A stretch of 64,000 nt of DNA from Mesocentrotus franciscanus (GCA_037976565.1 CP137669.1:39706912-39770911), one strand, 5' to 3'; positions 1-11,759 are shown, counted from the stretch's first letter. Program-made: numbers and translations. Notes: generated by a model from the sequence alone, not told the origin.

Positions 1-226
1 TGGGAGTAGGGGTTGCAGAAGGCCTCATCAAATAACATCAAATAAAATTTGTCAGCATGTATGTATATGAATAATAGAAGGGGAATGGGAGAGCAAGGGA
101 GGAGAGACGAAGAGCAGACAAAGTTTACTCTAAGCTTCATCCCTCCTTTTCTCTATCCATCCTCCACCCGCTTCTCATCTAACAAACCATGCCGGGAACC
201 GCGTGTGACTCTGACGACATCGTCCA

Positions 227-240
227 GTTACCACGGCAAC
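227..240. promoter_or_regulatory. RFX X-box motif (candidate)
   Basis: The sequence GTTACCACGGCAAC is a perfect imperfect-palindrome match to the RFX X-box: half-sites GTTACC and GGCAAC separated by two bases. RFX factors drive ciliary genes in animals. It sits in a non-repetitive, somewhat GC-richer island (about 180-300) and a second perfect X-box lies at 2588. No adjacent coding exon is seen, so the target gene is unknown and may lie left of the window. Confidence 0.5.
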
Positions 241-349
241 TCCAGACCCACACTATTGAGTGACATGAAAAGCGATGATGCCGGTATTGGCATTAGTTGT
301 TATCTGGCCACGATACTAATAATCTTACTTACCTTCCCCAACTGCCTCT

Positions 350-400
350 CATCTTCTCTCTCTCTATCTCTCTTGCTCTCTTTCTCTCTCACACACACAC
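350..400. repeat. CT-rich run ending in short (CA)n
   Basis: Low-complexity pyrimidine run of CT dinucleotides followed by ACACACACAC. It makes the long open frame across 49-636 meaningless as coding sequence. Confidence 0.8.
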
Positions 401-640
401 ATAATTCTTACCAAAGGTTACCCATTCTACTCCCCTCCCCTCTCATCTCTTTCATCATCCTGCCCCGCCCCCACCATAGGGCTCGGAATAAGAGGGGAGG
501 GGGAAAGTTTCTTGCACTTTCACAGTCTGTTATAACCCTTGAAATATCACAAACAAAACCATACTATTCAAATAACCCAGTGCATTCAAGTCAGAGTATA
601 AAAACAGATAAATCTTTGTTCCGTTCGCAGAGCTGACTTT

Positions 641-1015
641 TCAAATATGAATCCAGCTAAATCATTTAATGTAATAATAATAACCATGTTGATGTATAAA
701 CACATCATTGCATACTCTGATCATTGATATGACCCTACATTTTATCCAAAATCAATCTATTAAAACCACACAATATTTGTTTACTAACATTTCCTTTATA
801 AAATGCTTGAGAATGAATTGAAGAAATACAAGTTGAACTTGAAATCATGTTTCTATCATTCAACAAAAAATGCAAATTCAACTAAGAGTCAAATTAATAT
901 CATACCTGGGTTACAAAATTATCAACTCAGGTTTGTATTTCAATGGAAGAAAAAGGCAATCCAAACTTTCTGACAAATTAGATTGACTGCAAATATAAAG
1001 ATCATAAACACAGAC
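641..1015. other. AT-rich DNA, nothing recognised
   Basis: Unique AT-rich sequence without open frames, repeats or motifs I can support. Confidence 0.6.
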
Positions 1016-1300
1016 CAGGGGAGTGTTTCACAAAGACTAAGATCGACTTTAAGTTGGACTTAAGTATAACAGGCCGTTCGTGTCATTGTTTGCTCTCACC
1101 ATTATGATCTTTAGATAATGTTTTTTCCTTCAATAATGAATTATCAAAAAATGTTAGTTTTGTAGATTTTTTACCATGATTTGTACGTCCCGTCAGAGAC
1201 CAATGCCAGTAAATGATGATAGAAAGCAATGGCACGAACGGCCTGTTATACTTAAGTCCAACTTAAAGTCGATCTTAGTCTTTGTGAAACACCCCCCAGA
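1016..1300. mobile_element. Palindromic MITE with ~70-bp inverted arms
   Basis: The left arm begins near 1023 with GTGTTTCACAAAGACTAAG. It continues through TTAAGTTGGACTTAAGTATAAC to the CGAACGGCC core near 1080. The right arm, about 1231-1292, is its near-perfect reverse complement and ends GTGAAACACCCCCC. The middle is about 130 bp of unrelated AT-rich sequence with no ORF. This is the shape of a non-autonomous foldback or MITE element. No target duplication could be identified at the tips, so the superfamily is unassigned. Confidence 0.85.
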
Positions 1301-2097
1301 GAAGATTAGAAGGAAGGCAGTCAAGCAATAACAAATCTAGGATTTTCTTTAAAAGTTGTAACCACTTTAGAAAGCACTACGCATATGAGAAACTCATATT
1401 TGCGTATACATGAAATTATCTGACTGTAGTGTATTTACTGTACATTAAAATATCATAATTTCCTGTTTTCTCCTAAGCACGATATTCTCAGCACAGTACT
1501 CATGATATATTATGGATTGCATATTGTTAAAAATCCTTTAAAAACAAAAAGATCCTAAGTAGTTATATATTTTGAAAAATATCACAGTCAGTTTGTATGC
1601 TGGAACCCATCGGAGGGTTGTCTAGTAATACATCATAGTAACACTACAGATTCAGCCATTTTGACATTCGTATACGTATACAAATGTGATTACAAATTTG
1701 TGAAATGTCTACTTTTGTCAAAATGTCACTAGTCTTTTGGTTGTGTGCTTTCTTTCAGAGCAACTTGCAATTAAGGTAAGATTGCCCTGTTAAGGATAAA
1801 TAAATCAACTCAGATTTGTGAGGAGATGTAGGTATTATTCACAAAAGTTATCTAATTAAATCAAATCAAATCAAATTACGTCTGAAAAGTTGGCTTACTC
1901 AAGTTTCTCTTAAATCCAAACTAATGATAATCCTAAGCAGGATGACTCCATAAACAAAATCACTTTAGCATGAAAATTTGCTGGAAATAATTCACTAAGA
2001 TTCATATGAGCATTTCAACTTGTTTATATAATCTCTTTTGAAAGAGATTAGAAAGGAGATAAAGAGGTGAGGGACTAAAGCTCTGTCATGATGTAAT
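1301..2097. other. AT-rich spacer
   Basis: Mostly unique AT-rich DNA. A short inverted pair (CATTTTGACA near 1657 and TGTCAAAATG near 1717) surrounds a CGTATACGTATAC palindrome, and a small (AAATC)n run lies near 1857. Nothing coding is seen. Confidence 0.5.
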
Positions 2098-2310
2098 AAT
2101 AACAAAAATAATAATGATGATGATATTATTATTATTATTATTTATTAGTATCATTAATTACTGTTATTATTGTTATTATTATCATTATTATTATTACTAT
2201 TCTTCTCATTATAATTCTTATCATAATTGTTATTATCATTATCATCATCCTCATTATCATCATCTTCATCATCATCATTACTGTTATTATTATCATTAGC
2301 AGCAGCAGAT
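2098..2310. repeat. Imperfect (ATT)n/(ATC)n trinucleotide tract
   Basis: About 200 bp of interrupted ATT and ATC repeats ending in AGCAGCAGC. The small tyrosine- and histidine-rich frame across it is a repeat artefact. Confidence 0.9.
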
Positions 2311-2499
2311 AAATTTCTTAAGTGATTTCCCAGTTCCTCTCTCTAAAATCTTTGAGACTTAAATCCTGCCTCTCTGCTCCCTCACCCCATAGTCCCCTAG
2401 CCATTCAGCCACTCCTCTCTCCTACCTCTCAATTCTGAGTTCCTTTACAACATTCATGTACAGCAACGCCTACGCAATCAAAGAAATCAAGCCCAGGGA

Positions 2500-2568
2500 A
2501 AAGAGAGAGAGGAGTGAGTGTGTGAGAAGAGGAGAAAAGGAGAGACATAGAGAGACAGTGAGAGAAAG
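2500..2568. repeat. GA-rich purine tract
   Basis: Interrupted GA and GAGT run on the plus strand, immediately upstream of the X-box at 2588. Confidence 0.75.
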
Positions 2569-2587
2569 ACAATTTTGACATCACCTG

Positions 2588-2601
2588 GTTGCTATGGTAA
2601 C
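2588..2601. promoter_or_regulatory. RFX X-box motif (candidate)
   Basis: GTTGCTATGGTAAC matches the classical X-box GTTGCCATGGYAAC at all but one base, with both half-sites intact (reverse complement GTTACC-AT-AGCAAC). It lies between a GA tract and a CT tract. Together with the site at 227 this gives two strong RFX sites within 2.4 kb, which suggests a cis-regulatory region for a cilia-type gene. The target gene is not visible. Confidence 0.55.
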
Positions 2602-2699
2602 ATGTGACCTACATCACATAGTGACAAAGTGCGTGGGTGTAGACTCTGCTCTCCATAATGACAAATTTCTTTTCATCTTCTTCTCTCTTTTGTCCCCTC

Positions 2700-2765
2700 C
2701 ATATCTGCCTCTCTCTCTCTCTGTCTCTCTCTGTCTGTCTCTTTCTTTCTTTCTCTCTCCTCTCT
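2700..2765. repeat. CT/CTTT pyrimidine tract
   Basis: Runs of CTCTCT, CTGTCT and TTTC units. The open frame 2594-2926 spanning it is a shadow of this bias. Confidence 0.8.
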
Positions 2766-2929
2766 TCATCTCACCCAGAGTAGAATATCTAATACTTTAT
2801 GCTGGGTTCTTTCAATCAACTAGCCCTGTTTTGGTCTCTGTGTCATCCTTGAGTTTCAGGCTTCCATCCATGAAATCATTGAAAATTATCATTACATCAC
2901 GTTTCACTTCATCTTCCCGCAAATGAAAT

Positions 2930-4025
2930 AAATCTCAGTCTTGTTGCATCCACCGTTCTTTCTACTTGTCTATATCAAATAATCTCTTTTAATCATTCTA
3001 CACTTATTTCCAATTGAATCATAACATTCTATTATATTAAATTGAGGCACAATATATATCTTGCACTTTAACGATCTGTTCCAAATACTATTTCACTATC
3101 AACATCTACATCTATATGTTCTCCATGCCTTTTCATCTGATAAAAAATATCTATTCAAAAATTAAATTACATAAGATCTCTCACCATGAAAGTGCTACAT
3201 TCAATTACAAAAACAAAAAACCTTGCGATAAATACAATATTTTGGTTTTCCTTCTCATACTTTTTTCTTTTCTTGCCATATGCTTCATTGTATTTATAAA
3301 TACTTCTTGAATATATCATTGGAGGTTTTATGAACTCATGTGTTGATGAGAGCAGAACAAACTCCATATTCAGAAAAAAGTAGTTAAAAAATTAACATCT
3401 TCAACAATATAATGCCTTTTTGTTTTGTTAGTAAATATGTTCCTTTTATTTATACTAGAATATTGCATGAAGAAATAAAATCATAAAATTAGCCCCAAAA
3501 TTTACAAAAAATGACAGACGCTTATTTTTCACATACTTAAATCTTTTCAACATGCCAATTTAAAAAATGCTGTATACAAAAATGCAGAAACATAATGTTC
3601 TCTTTGTTAATACAATTTTTTTTCAAATCAATGTTACATGAAAATACATGTAACTTAATCTTCACTCTTGCACATTTTTTCACATCTGTTTACTATTGTT
3701 CAAATTTACATTGAAAGAATAATTTGTACAAAATCTGCCATATTTTGCTATCACAGAGCTTTCCATAGATATTCTAAAAGCTTGATTAATGTTTAAAGCT
3801 GATATAAACTAAAGATCACATATATATTTCCCTACTGAGAAACATATATTATGATCAAGATTGTGGACACTGACTGATTCAAAGTTTATAATGTAGGCTG
3901 TAAAACAGGATATAAACTCATATTCATATATATCAAGTGAAAGCCCTTATGATTTCTAGCATAAGATAATAATGATAAGATAAATCATTGTGCTAATTAG
4001 TAGTCGATCAGAATTATGATAACAT
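2930..4025. other. AT-rich spacer
   Basis: Very AT-rich unique DNA. Short overlapping frames on both strands at 3116-3367 have lysine-, phenylalanine- and isoleucine-rich composition typical of non-coding AT-rich sequence. Confidence 0.5.
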
Positions 4026-4029
4026 AATA

Positions 4030-4269
4030 ATCATGCTCTTATATCTCTACATCTCCTTTTTCTCTGTCTCTCATTCTTCTCTTTATCTCACTCTCCTCTC
4101 TTTTTCTATCCCGACTTCTATCTTTCTCTCTCTTTATATTTCTCAATATTTCTTGCTATTTTCATGATCTTTTTCATAATATGTCTACTTATTCAATAGC
4201 GGTTCATTAGACTTGAATGAATAACAACAATAAGTCTCATTCTCTCTCTCTCTCTCACTCATTCTCTCT

Positions 4270-4318
<49 letters not shown>

Positions 4319-4490
4319 TCTCTTTCTCTCTGTATTTCTTCCTTCATCACTCAATAGGTTCTCCATTCTCCATACGTCTCCTTCTATCCCTATTCTCCCT
4401 TCCTATCCACTGTGACCTCCTCCTTCACTCCCGTCTCCCCTTCATTCCATCTTCATCATCTTACATTATCTTTCTGCCCATCTCCTCTCC
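4030..4490. repeat. Pyrimidine-rich tract with pure (CT)n core
   Basis: CT-rich low-complexity sequence. The purest part is about 4242-4335, where uninterrupted (TC)n occurs. It is polypurine on the minus strand. Confidence 0.85.
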
Positions 4491-4494
4491 CCCT

Positions 4495-4920
4495 ATATGA
4501 TTGATGTCTGAGGAGCGCTACAGACGTCACATAGCATTGCATTAGCGCCACAAAACGCCACCCCATCACTGCTACAGCACGGTCTAGCAGAGCTTGAGCA
4601 AACATCGCACTGCAATTCAATCCGTCCAACTTTTGCCATCACAATGTTACAGTATCTCAATAAAAAATGTCTCTTATTTTCTTCATATTCTCCCACCATG
4701 CCAAGGTGTGCGAGCCCCCGCCCGTCATCGATACATGGAGAGGAAAAGAGAAGTGGCCAAAAGGCACATTTTCACTGCCCTGGTTGAGGGAAAGTGGGTT
4801 GGCATGGAACAATAAGGATGTTATCTGGCATGACATCAGGTTACTGTACTTTGCTAATGGTTGTCTTAGGATAACGACTGTGGCCCTGAATTGTGACGAT
4901 TACAAAGAATTTAGCTAAGG
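4495..4920. other. Non-repetitive, higher-GC island
   Basis: This stretch breaks the AT-rich background. It has GAGCGCTACAGACGTCACAT at its left end and GAGCCCCCGCCCGTCATCG in the middle. Three short overlapping frames lie on both strands, none of which resembles a known protein. It could be a regulatory island or a decayed exon. I see no splice pair that would make it a gene. Confidence 0.3.
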
Positions 4921-5262
4921 ACGCTGCCTCAGAGTCAATGTATAGAGGGGCATGCAGGCTTACTTTCCATGGCTGTATAAATGAATAAATAGTGAATGCC
5001 AGCACACTAACTTGTGCTTTGTTTTCGATGCCTACACTAAATATTAACAGCTAAACCTAAAGATGGTTTTTTTAATTTATCTAATAAAGAATGTAAAGAA
5101 CAAAGATTGCTCTTTTAAATGTTCAAAGCTATATTCTTTGTTGTTACTTGATTTCTATTGTAAATAACATGAAAATTATGTATTTTCATGAGGAAACACA
5201 ATTTTTATGATGAAAAAGTGTCTTTCTTCTTCCCTTGCAACAATTAAAACAGGATGGTACAG

Positions 5263-5358
5263 GCAGCAAGGTGCCTTAATACCTCCACATTTGGGCATCA
5301 AGGTGCCCGATCTTTGTCATATTCGTGCAGCAAGTTGCCCGAATACATTGTATATTTT
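5263..5358. repeat. Three diverged 32-bp tandem units
   Basis: The words GCAGCAAGGTGCC, GCATCAAGGTGCCCGA and GCAGCAAGTTGCCCGA start at 5263, 5295 and 5327, exactly 32 bp apart. The first 16 bp of each unit is conserved and the rest has drifted. It is a short degenerate minisatellite or a repeat fragment. Confidence 0.6.
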
Positions 5359-5359
5359 T

Positions 5360-6430
5360 TATACTGAAATTACATTTTGACCCCGCTCCTTTGCTTCACT
5401 TGTTGACAACATGCCCAAATATCCTCTTTTGTATGGAGGTAACCGAAAATATAAATTATATAATCCTGTAATCGACAGGGAATTGCTTGCAGAAATAACT
5501 TTATATCTTACTTAGTGTGTTTTGAATACAAAATAACATTAGCTATTTTAAAATATCAGTAGTTTTTTTATAAACAATTTGCCCGTACATGTTTACATGG
5601 TACTTGACCAGTAACAGAATGATGCAAAATGAATTTAGGATTGGATTGACGTGTAATTTTTAATTTCTTAAAACAGTGCCGTGACTAAAAATAAAGGTAT
5701 AAAAAACGCTGTATCAGTCTTTGGAATGTTATTACAAGGATAAATTATCGATAAACCAAATTGAATTGAATTGAATTGGAGAAAGAAAAAAATAAAAATT
5801 TGAATTCATTGGTAAATACCTTTTTTTTTTTACATTTCAAGCTTTAACTCCATTACAGTGAAATCCTTGAGCAGCGAAAAAACAAGAAATGTAATTTCAA
5901 TACGATCAAGACGAATGATCATGATGCATGTGATAAATCAATTGCTTCAAATGAAAAATTCATCACTTTCTTGTGAGCATTGTTAAAGATATTAAAATCT
6001 AACAAAAACAGATGCAGAAAATTAGAAAACGTTCGAAGGAGAGAATTGACGAAAGAGAATCAACCCAAGTTACAATTTCGGTCAAGGTTGGATGAAAGAC
6101 ATTGAAGCACAGAGAGACTGAGGGAGAGTAGGGGTCTCAAGCATCGGTGACGCAAGATTGCAGTAAATGAGTTTTCAATGTGTGTTCAATTAACTTGTCT
6201 CGTTATGATAATGAGCAGCTTTTGCTATCAAAATTCATTAGAAGGACGAAAATAGAGAGCGAAACAGAACGGTGCAGAAAGGCAGGAGTGAAGCATAAGA
6301 AGGCCAAGATCATGAAGGGGGCCTTTGAAACGGTTTTCAGGGAACCCCAAATGGAGGGATGGGGTGACATCTTTATCACTCAAAGGCAAAATTCAGGAAA
6401 GTTGCATAATACTGATTTGACATACTTCAC
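5360..6430. other. AT-rich spacer
   Basis: Unique AT-rich DNA with a small TTGAA pentamer run near 5761 and poly-T runs. The frame at 6180-6497 runs into a MITE and has no recognisable similarity, so I do not call it a gene. Confidence 0.5.
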
Positions 6431-6441
6431 CCCTTTAAATA

Positions 6442-6627
6442 CAGTGAAACCACTCAAGGGAGACAAGACAAGACAAGTGTTCTTTATAAACATATAGTAT
6501 TTATGCACAGATTTCTTTATTTTAGCATAGGTTTCAATGGAAAGGATTTTCAACAGAAACAAAAAAATGTGCTCTTTATAGAGAGGTGCTCCTTATATAC
6601 AGGTGTTTGCTAAAGCAGGTTTCACTG
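6442..6627. mobile_element. Tc1/mariner-like MITE with TA flanks
   Basis: The 186-bp element begins CAGTGAAACC (6442) and ends GGTTTCACTG (6627), a perfect 10-bp terminal inverted repeat. It is flanked on both sides by TA (6440-6441 and 6628-6629). The TA duplication and CAGTGAAACC tip fit non-autonomous Tc1/mariner-type elements. There is no transposase remnant. Confidence 0.8.
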
Positions 6628-6960
6628 TATAAGGACATGCCTTTCAAAGGTTACTCTTCAAATATATGGCAAAGAAATATTAGTATCAATTGTTAGATGT
6701 TATAACAAAGATACAGAACTCCAGGTATGATTAAAGCTGCGGTTTGATGTTCTGTTTTAACCAAGTAGCAAAAATCACTATGACATCAATAAGAGAAATA
6801 GCAAATTGGCAACAATGTACAATATCGGCATACATTGTCTTATGTTCTAACATGCACAAATTTGCAATTCCTGAACTGATTATTATTAGATAGAAGAATA
6901 TATCTCCCTTCATCTCTTTCTTTTAAATAAGATATTATTAAAGATAAAGAATATGACTAT

Positions 6961-7090
6961 ATTACATCTAAAATCAAGTGATTACATCTAAAATCATGTG
7001 ATTACACCATGTGATTACACCTAAAATCATGTGATTACACCTAAAATCATGTGATTACACCTAAAATCATGTGATTACACCTAAAATCAA
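6961..7090. repeat. 20-bp minisatellite
   Basis: Direct head-to-tail repeats of GTGATTACACCTAAAATCAT. Positions 7021-7080 are three exact copies and the left copies are diverged (ATCTAAAATCA). One partial unit occurs near 7001-7010. There are no spacers, so it is not a CRISPR array. Confidence 0.95.
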
Positions 7091-7343
7091 AAGGAAAACT
7101 GTATTATAGACAGGCCTCAGTCTATCAATAAACTTGCTTTGTTACCCTCAACTTTAGACAGAGCTTAAAATGTAGTGTTGGGTTTATATTTAAATAGAAT
7201 ATAGGTCTACATGTAACCCACACATACTGTCCAACACTTGGGTTGATTTTTTTGTCCGTGCATGGCCTGGGAGGGGTCTATAACTAAACTACTGCACTGT
7301 GTATGATGCAGTTTTACAAAGGGATTAAAAGAAAAAAACAATT

Positions 7344-7409
7344 GTTTGGAGCCAGAAGGACGCTAAACTATATACTTAACACACGTTAAATGCCCTTGTG
7401 GTTCTCAAT
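7344..7409. repeat. Dispersed hairpin repeat, copy A
   Basis: The arm TTTGGAGCCAGAAGGACG is followed by a loop of about 25 nt and the partner AAATGCCCTTGTGGTTCTC. It is the most degraded of five loci sharing the AGCCAGAAGGG / CCCTTCTGGCT stem and a related loop (others near 12911, 30964, 50958 and 60511). Confidence 0.7.
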
Positions 7410-7890
7410 AGATGAAATCCCAATTACAGTAGGACTTTTGATAAGCAACGGGACATATCTGTGTATCATATCAAGGAGTATGACTAATATTGAAGAAAAT
7501 AACATGACATGGCAGGGAAGAAAATGCAGTGGAAAGAGGTTGTTTATGCATTTGTGATGAGGAGATATCTTCTGCTGATTGTAAGATCAATGGAGCATGT
7601 CCCTACCACACTTGAGTGAGTCCGCGATGCGTTGGAGAGACAACTTACACAATTTCATGTATCATAGAACCCATACCAAAGCAGACAGATGGGACATGCT
7701 GCACTTAAAGAGTGCTCGGCGGATGGGATGATTCAACCCAAAATAGGAATGTGAAGTTAAGTGGGCTTACTGATGGTTTGGTTTCTAATTGAATTAGCTA
7801 TCATTTCACTCTACAAAACTATCATCAATTTTGTATAGTCTATTCAGGCATCCTTCTGAATGCACATTACGACCATGCTACATTCAATCA

Positions 7891-7918
7891 GGGGGGAGGG
7901 AGGGGGAGGGGGAGGGGG
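7891..7918 (+). other. G-run cluster (G-quadruplex candidate)
   Basis: Five G-runs of 3-6 bases separated by single A residues, for example GGGAGGGGGAGGGGGAGGGG. Such short-loop runs are strong predicted G4 formers. Confidence 0.75.
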
Positions 7919-7924
7919 TTTACA

Positions 7925-8400
7925 CGTAAGGAACAAAAATTGAACTTTGAAAGTTTAAAACTGCATGTTTTGGGCTGATGTCTCTTCAGTATTTTTAAAA
8001 ATATCAATAAACCATTATATATATATTTTTAATCAAGAGAGAATTCTGAAAATCAAACAACAAAATATGCCTAATTATCAACATCCCTATGGATCTTGAT
8101 ATCTTTCATGTATAGGAGGTAATATATATTTTAAATTTTAATATAATATCAAGTGCATCATTTTTTGTTGAAGTATTACCAATTGGTGAAAGAGACCTTT
8201 ACACTATTCTATGCTATATTAGACATAAAGCCAACATTGTTTGTTATTCCATTCTAACCTCATGGAACTGCCTATCTAAGAGAAAGAATCTAATCTTCAT
8301 AGTATGTACTTATTTATTTCATGCAAATCCTACATAAAACCAAGTTAGCATTACAAATTGGGGGAACGCTGAATATTAGCAGATTTCTAAACATTAATGT
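7925..8400. other. AT-rich spacer
   Basis: Unique AT-rich DNA, no feature seen. Confidence 0.5.
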
Positions 8401-8402
8401 TT

Positions 8403-8458
8403 GAACGTAACGTGGTTGATATCTTTGTGAGAACGCAACGTGGTTGATATCTTTGTGA
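8403..8458. repeat. 28-bp tandem duplication
   Basis: Two adjacent copies of a unit beginning GAACGYAACGTGGTTGATAT, differing at one base. This is probably a recent slippage or replication duplication. Confidence 0.9.
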
Positions 8459-8459
8459 G

Positions 8460-9930
8460 AACTCTAAATGATTATAATGTGAATGATCCCAGAGTCTGTT
8501 CGTTCCCCTCTGCGCTGACAAGTATGTTGTAATTGATACATGAAATATTCATGCGCTAAGTCTGGCTATATCTAAAGGCAATAAAAATCAATTGCTTTTC
8601 TGACTACAAAGCACCATCCTGGAAATGTTTCTATATCTACTAAAGCAAAAGTCATCCTTGCAAATGAATTACAATTCTTTTACCATTGCACTTCTGACTG
8701 TCTCAATTCATCCTTTTTTTTATTCAAAAAAAAAAACTGTGATAAATATGTCTGTTACTACATATTGACATTCATCAAATTGAAATATACAGAATGTCTC
8801 TGATATCCATGATACCTATGAAAGAATGATTTCAAGCGGACATCTTGTGGTGATCAAAATCAACAATTATCCCTATAAATCTTTTATTATGTCATATATA
8901 TCACATCTTTCTATTAAAAATTGATTTTAGTATACTGATAATGAATATGATCTTTGACTGAAAATTGTGAAACATGCAATCAATATCTATAATTCCATGT
9001 CATATAATGTACAACATTTTAAAATGTCAATACTCAGAAATCATAATAAAAATACTAACTATAGAAACATAGAATATGGTTCCTACATACTCTGGATTGC
9101 AATGCAGGTATAGAATTTGCATAAGATATATGTTTAGAAATGTTTGAAAATATGTTGAGATAGAAAATCCTTCATTTGTTGAAATAATCATAGCATGCGG
9201 TTTAAGACTCTACCAACCTTAAGATTATAAGATTAAACAAGTGAGCTTTTGCCCACTGCGTTCTCAGGCTGAATAACTTTCCTGAGTTTGCTGCCTATAT
9301 AGAAATCACTAGAAGCTAAAACCACATGACATGTGAAACATGTGTAGAAAATCATTTGTTTCCATTTTAAGAGTATAAATCAAAGGCATATTAGGACAAT
9401 TTTGTTTAAAAAATGTTCTCCTGAAAGAGACCAGTCAGGAAAGGCTTGGGAAAACCCCTTTTATCTATTAGTGTATCAATGACCACTACAAACATTTGAT
9501 TATTCTTGTGAAAGAAAAAAAAATCATCAAGAAAATTGTTTTAAAAAGGACAAATAAATTTTGTACAAAATTGAGAGGTTTCCAATTGTACCAATATCTA
9601 CATTTCTGGATGATTCTTCCCACAACCATTATTTCAAACTATAATTTTGGTGTTATTCAGGAGTGAAATCAAACATATCTCTTTCCTTTTTAAACAGTAA
9701 TATGAACTCAATTTTGGCTGACACATTGATTTTGAGTTTTGTTCATTGTTGGACCATATACATAATAACACTTTTAACTTAACAGAAGACAGCATAGCTT
9801 TCTCACAGAGATTGTCTATCAGCATCAGTGTTTTATTTCAAAGGGAAAAGTGAGGGGGTGGATACTCAATGTCTTACATTCTTCTTTCACTTCATGGAGA
9901 TTTCGCATGGCTGTGAATGGCAGAAATATT
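8460..9930. other. AT-rich spacer
   Basis: Unique AT-rich DNA without supported genes. The small frame at 9634-9825 (-) has no coding character. Confidence 0.5.
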
Positions 9931-9933
9931 TTG

Positions 9934-10250
9934 TCAATTCCAAGCGTTACAGAATGAAATTCTCAAAAAAATGATATATTATTTATGGGTATATAAAATC
10001 TGACCAGCAGCACAGGCTGCAGGGGTCAGTTTACAACTGGAATAATATAACATATGCAAAGGGATGTTAACAATTATGTTATAAACATGGAATGTACAAA
10101 GACATTTAGTATAAACACAACAAAAAATATAAGAAGAAAGTATACACTGCATCGTAAGACCTACACACGGGACATCAAAGAGATAGGAGAGATAAAGATA
10201 CAGAGAGGGAGATAACTGATGAGAGGGAGAGAGGGAGAGAGAAAGAGAGG

Positions 10251-10295
<45 letters not shown>

Positions 10296-11029
10296 AAGAA
10301 GGGAGAAGGAGATTTTAGAAGCCAAAAAAGTGAATGCAATGATAAAAAAACTATTCTGTGTGAGAAATAAAGGAAAGGAAAGAGTTGGATAGAATGAAGT
10401 TCAATATTAAAGGAGGGGAAATCGTGAAAAATATCAAATTAGTGAAAAATACCTTTTTTTTTAATTTCTCGGATATTGAATGTTTCACAAATGTTCTGTA
10501 CAAATATTGAGTAAACAGGATAACGGGAAAGGGTTGAAAAAGCATTTTTGGGGCGAGTGTGTTTTTTGGTCAGCTCTTCTATTCTTGCGGAGAGTTAAGC
10601 AAGGTCTGTGCTCAAGAAAGCTATTTGCTAAGCCATGCCCCCTAGTGACATACAGCTTAGGTCATTGGCAGTTCACAGTCAAGTGATCTTTGTGAAGAAT
10701 TTTCACTGTTAGGTCATTTGCTATCGTTATTCTTTAAAAAGCGGTGAATTCTATAGCTCTCTTAAAAGACGAAGAAGAGGAAGATATAGCTTTTACAAGA
10801 GAGAATGGGAATGGAGCTGAGATTTTACAAATTAGAAGGAGAGAACCAAAATATTGAAAATTGCCTGTCTAGGGCAGGTCTTAATTCTTAGTCGTTAAAA
10901 GCAAAATTAAGTAGATTAGTTGATATATCAAATCATTAATTTGTAGATTTTTAATGAAAATGTCAATAATATTCTTTACTCAAAACAGAAAATTATATGG
11001 AAATGTCATTCCGTAACGCTTGGAATCGA
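9934..11029. mobile_element. Candidate 1.1-kb element with ~25-bp inverted ends
   Basis: ATTCCAAGCGTTACAGAATG at 9937 is matched in reverse complement by CATTCCGTAACGCTTGGAAT at about 11007-11026, with one mismatch. The similarity extends a few bases further out on both sides (GTCRATTCC). An inverted pair this exact about 1.05 kb apart suggests the termini of a non-autonomous DNA element. No target duplication is evident, and the interior holds a (GA)n tract and AT-rich DNA but no transposase. Confidence 0.5.
10196..10290. repeat. (GA)n purine tract
   Basis: Interrupted then pure GA repeat (pure core about 10258-10289), inside the candidate element 9934-11029. Confidence 0.9.
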
Positions 11030-11270
11030 CCCTTTCTAACCAATCTCATTCCATGTACGGCCTCTGGACTTGTCCTTTAAAAGAATAATTAGCGGAGGGA
11101 ACGAAGTAGATGAGTAGACTAATCAAGAAGCTGTCGTTACAAGCTCCACACCTGTTCTATTCATTGGTTAAGGCCGATTAATCCCCCAGCAGATTGGCAT
11201 TAAACCAACACAGAGGGCTCAGTAAAAACAACGACTAGACTCTATGTTCTATTGAACAAGACCTTCATCG
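11030..11270. other. Non-repetitive island with homeodomain-type motifs
   Basis: Complex sequence of moderate GC. It contains GGCCGATTAATCCCCC (a TAATCC core as bound by Otx or Goosecoid-class factors) and AATAATTAGCGG. It is a plausible regulatory island but motif evidence alone is weak. Confidence 0.25.
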
Positions 11271-11759
11271 GAAATCACAGAAATTGGTCAATGTTAATAA
11301 CCTTAAATATTGTCAATCTCAAAGCTTTCAAATGATGCATGTGATTTTTTAATCTTTCAATGCCATGGATATCACATCTCATCAAAAGATTGACATGTAT
11401 AATTTGTACCATAGGTGTCATCTAAGAACACATTTTTCCCCAACCTCTATGAAAAATAGATTAGTTTACATATATTTGTCCACTAACAATTAATATCCTC
11501 AAAGTCTTGGAGACAGTATTCTGTATTAAGAGCTACATAAATCCAGATTTACTAATATTATACACAGAATTATATTTTAGATAAATAAAGTGACATGACT
11601 ATTTAATTTTCAATATCATTCATTAAAATTTCTATAAGGTAGTACAGAACATCAATTAGAAAAACCCAGAATACTTGACTAAGAAGATGTTTGAGCCATG
11701 TCATACATAATGGTACATGGACTGATATTTGACATCTCCTACAAAGCTTTCTTTCTAGG

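Noticed and set aside
49..636. 195-codon open frame at the left edge
   Set aside because: It crosses CT/CA low-complexity DNA, shows no domain and has no supporting splice or poly(A) context.
6961..7090. Regular 20-bp repeats resembling a CRISPR array
   Set aside because: Units are directly abutting with no spacers, in a eukaryotic context.
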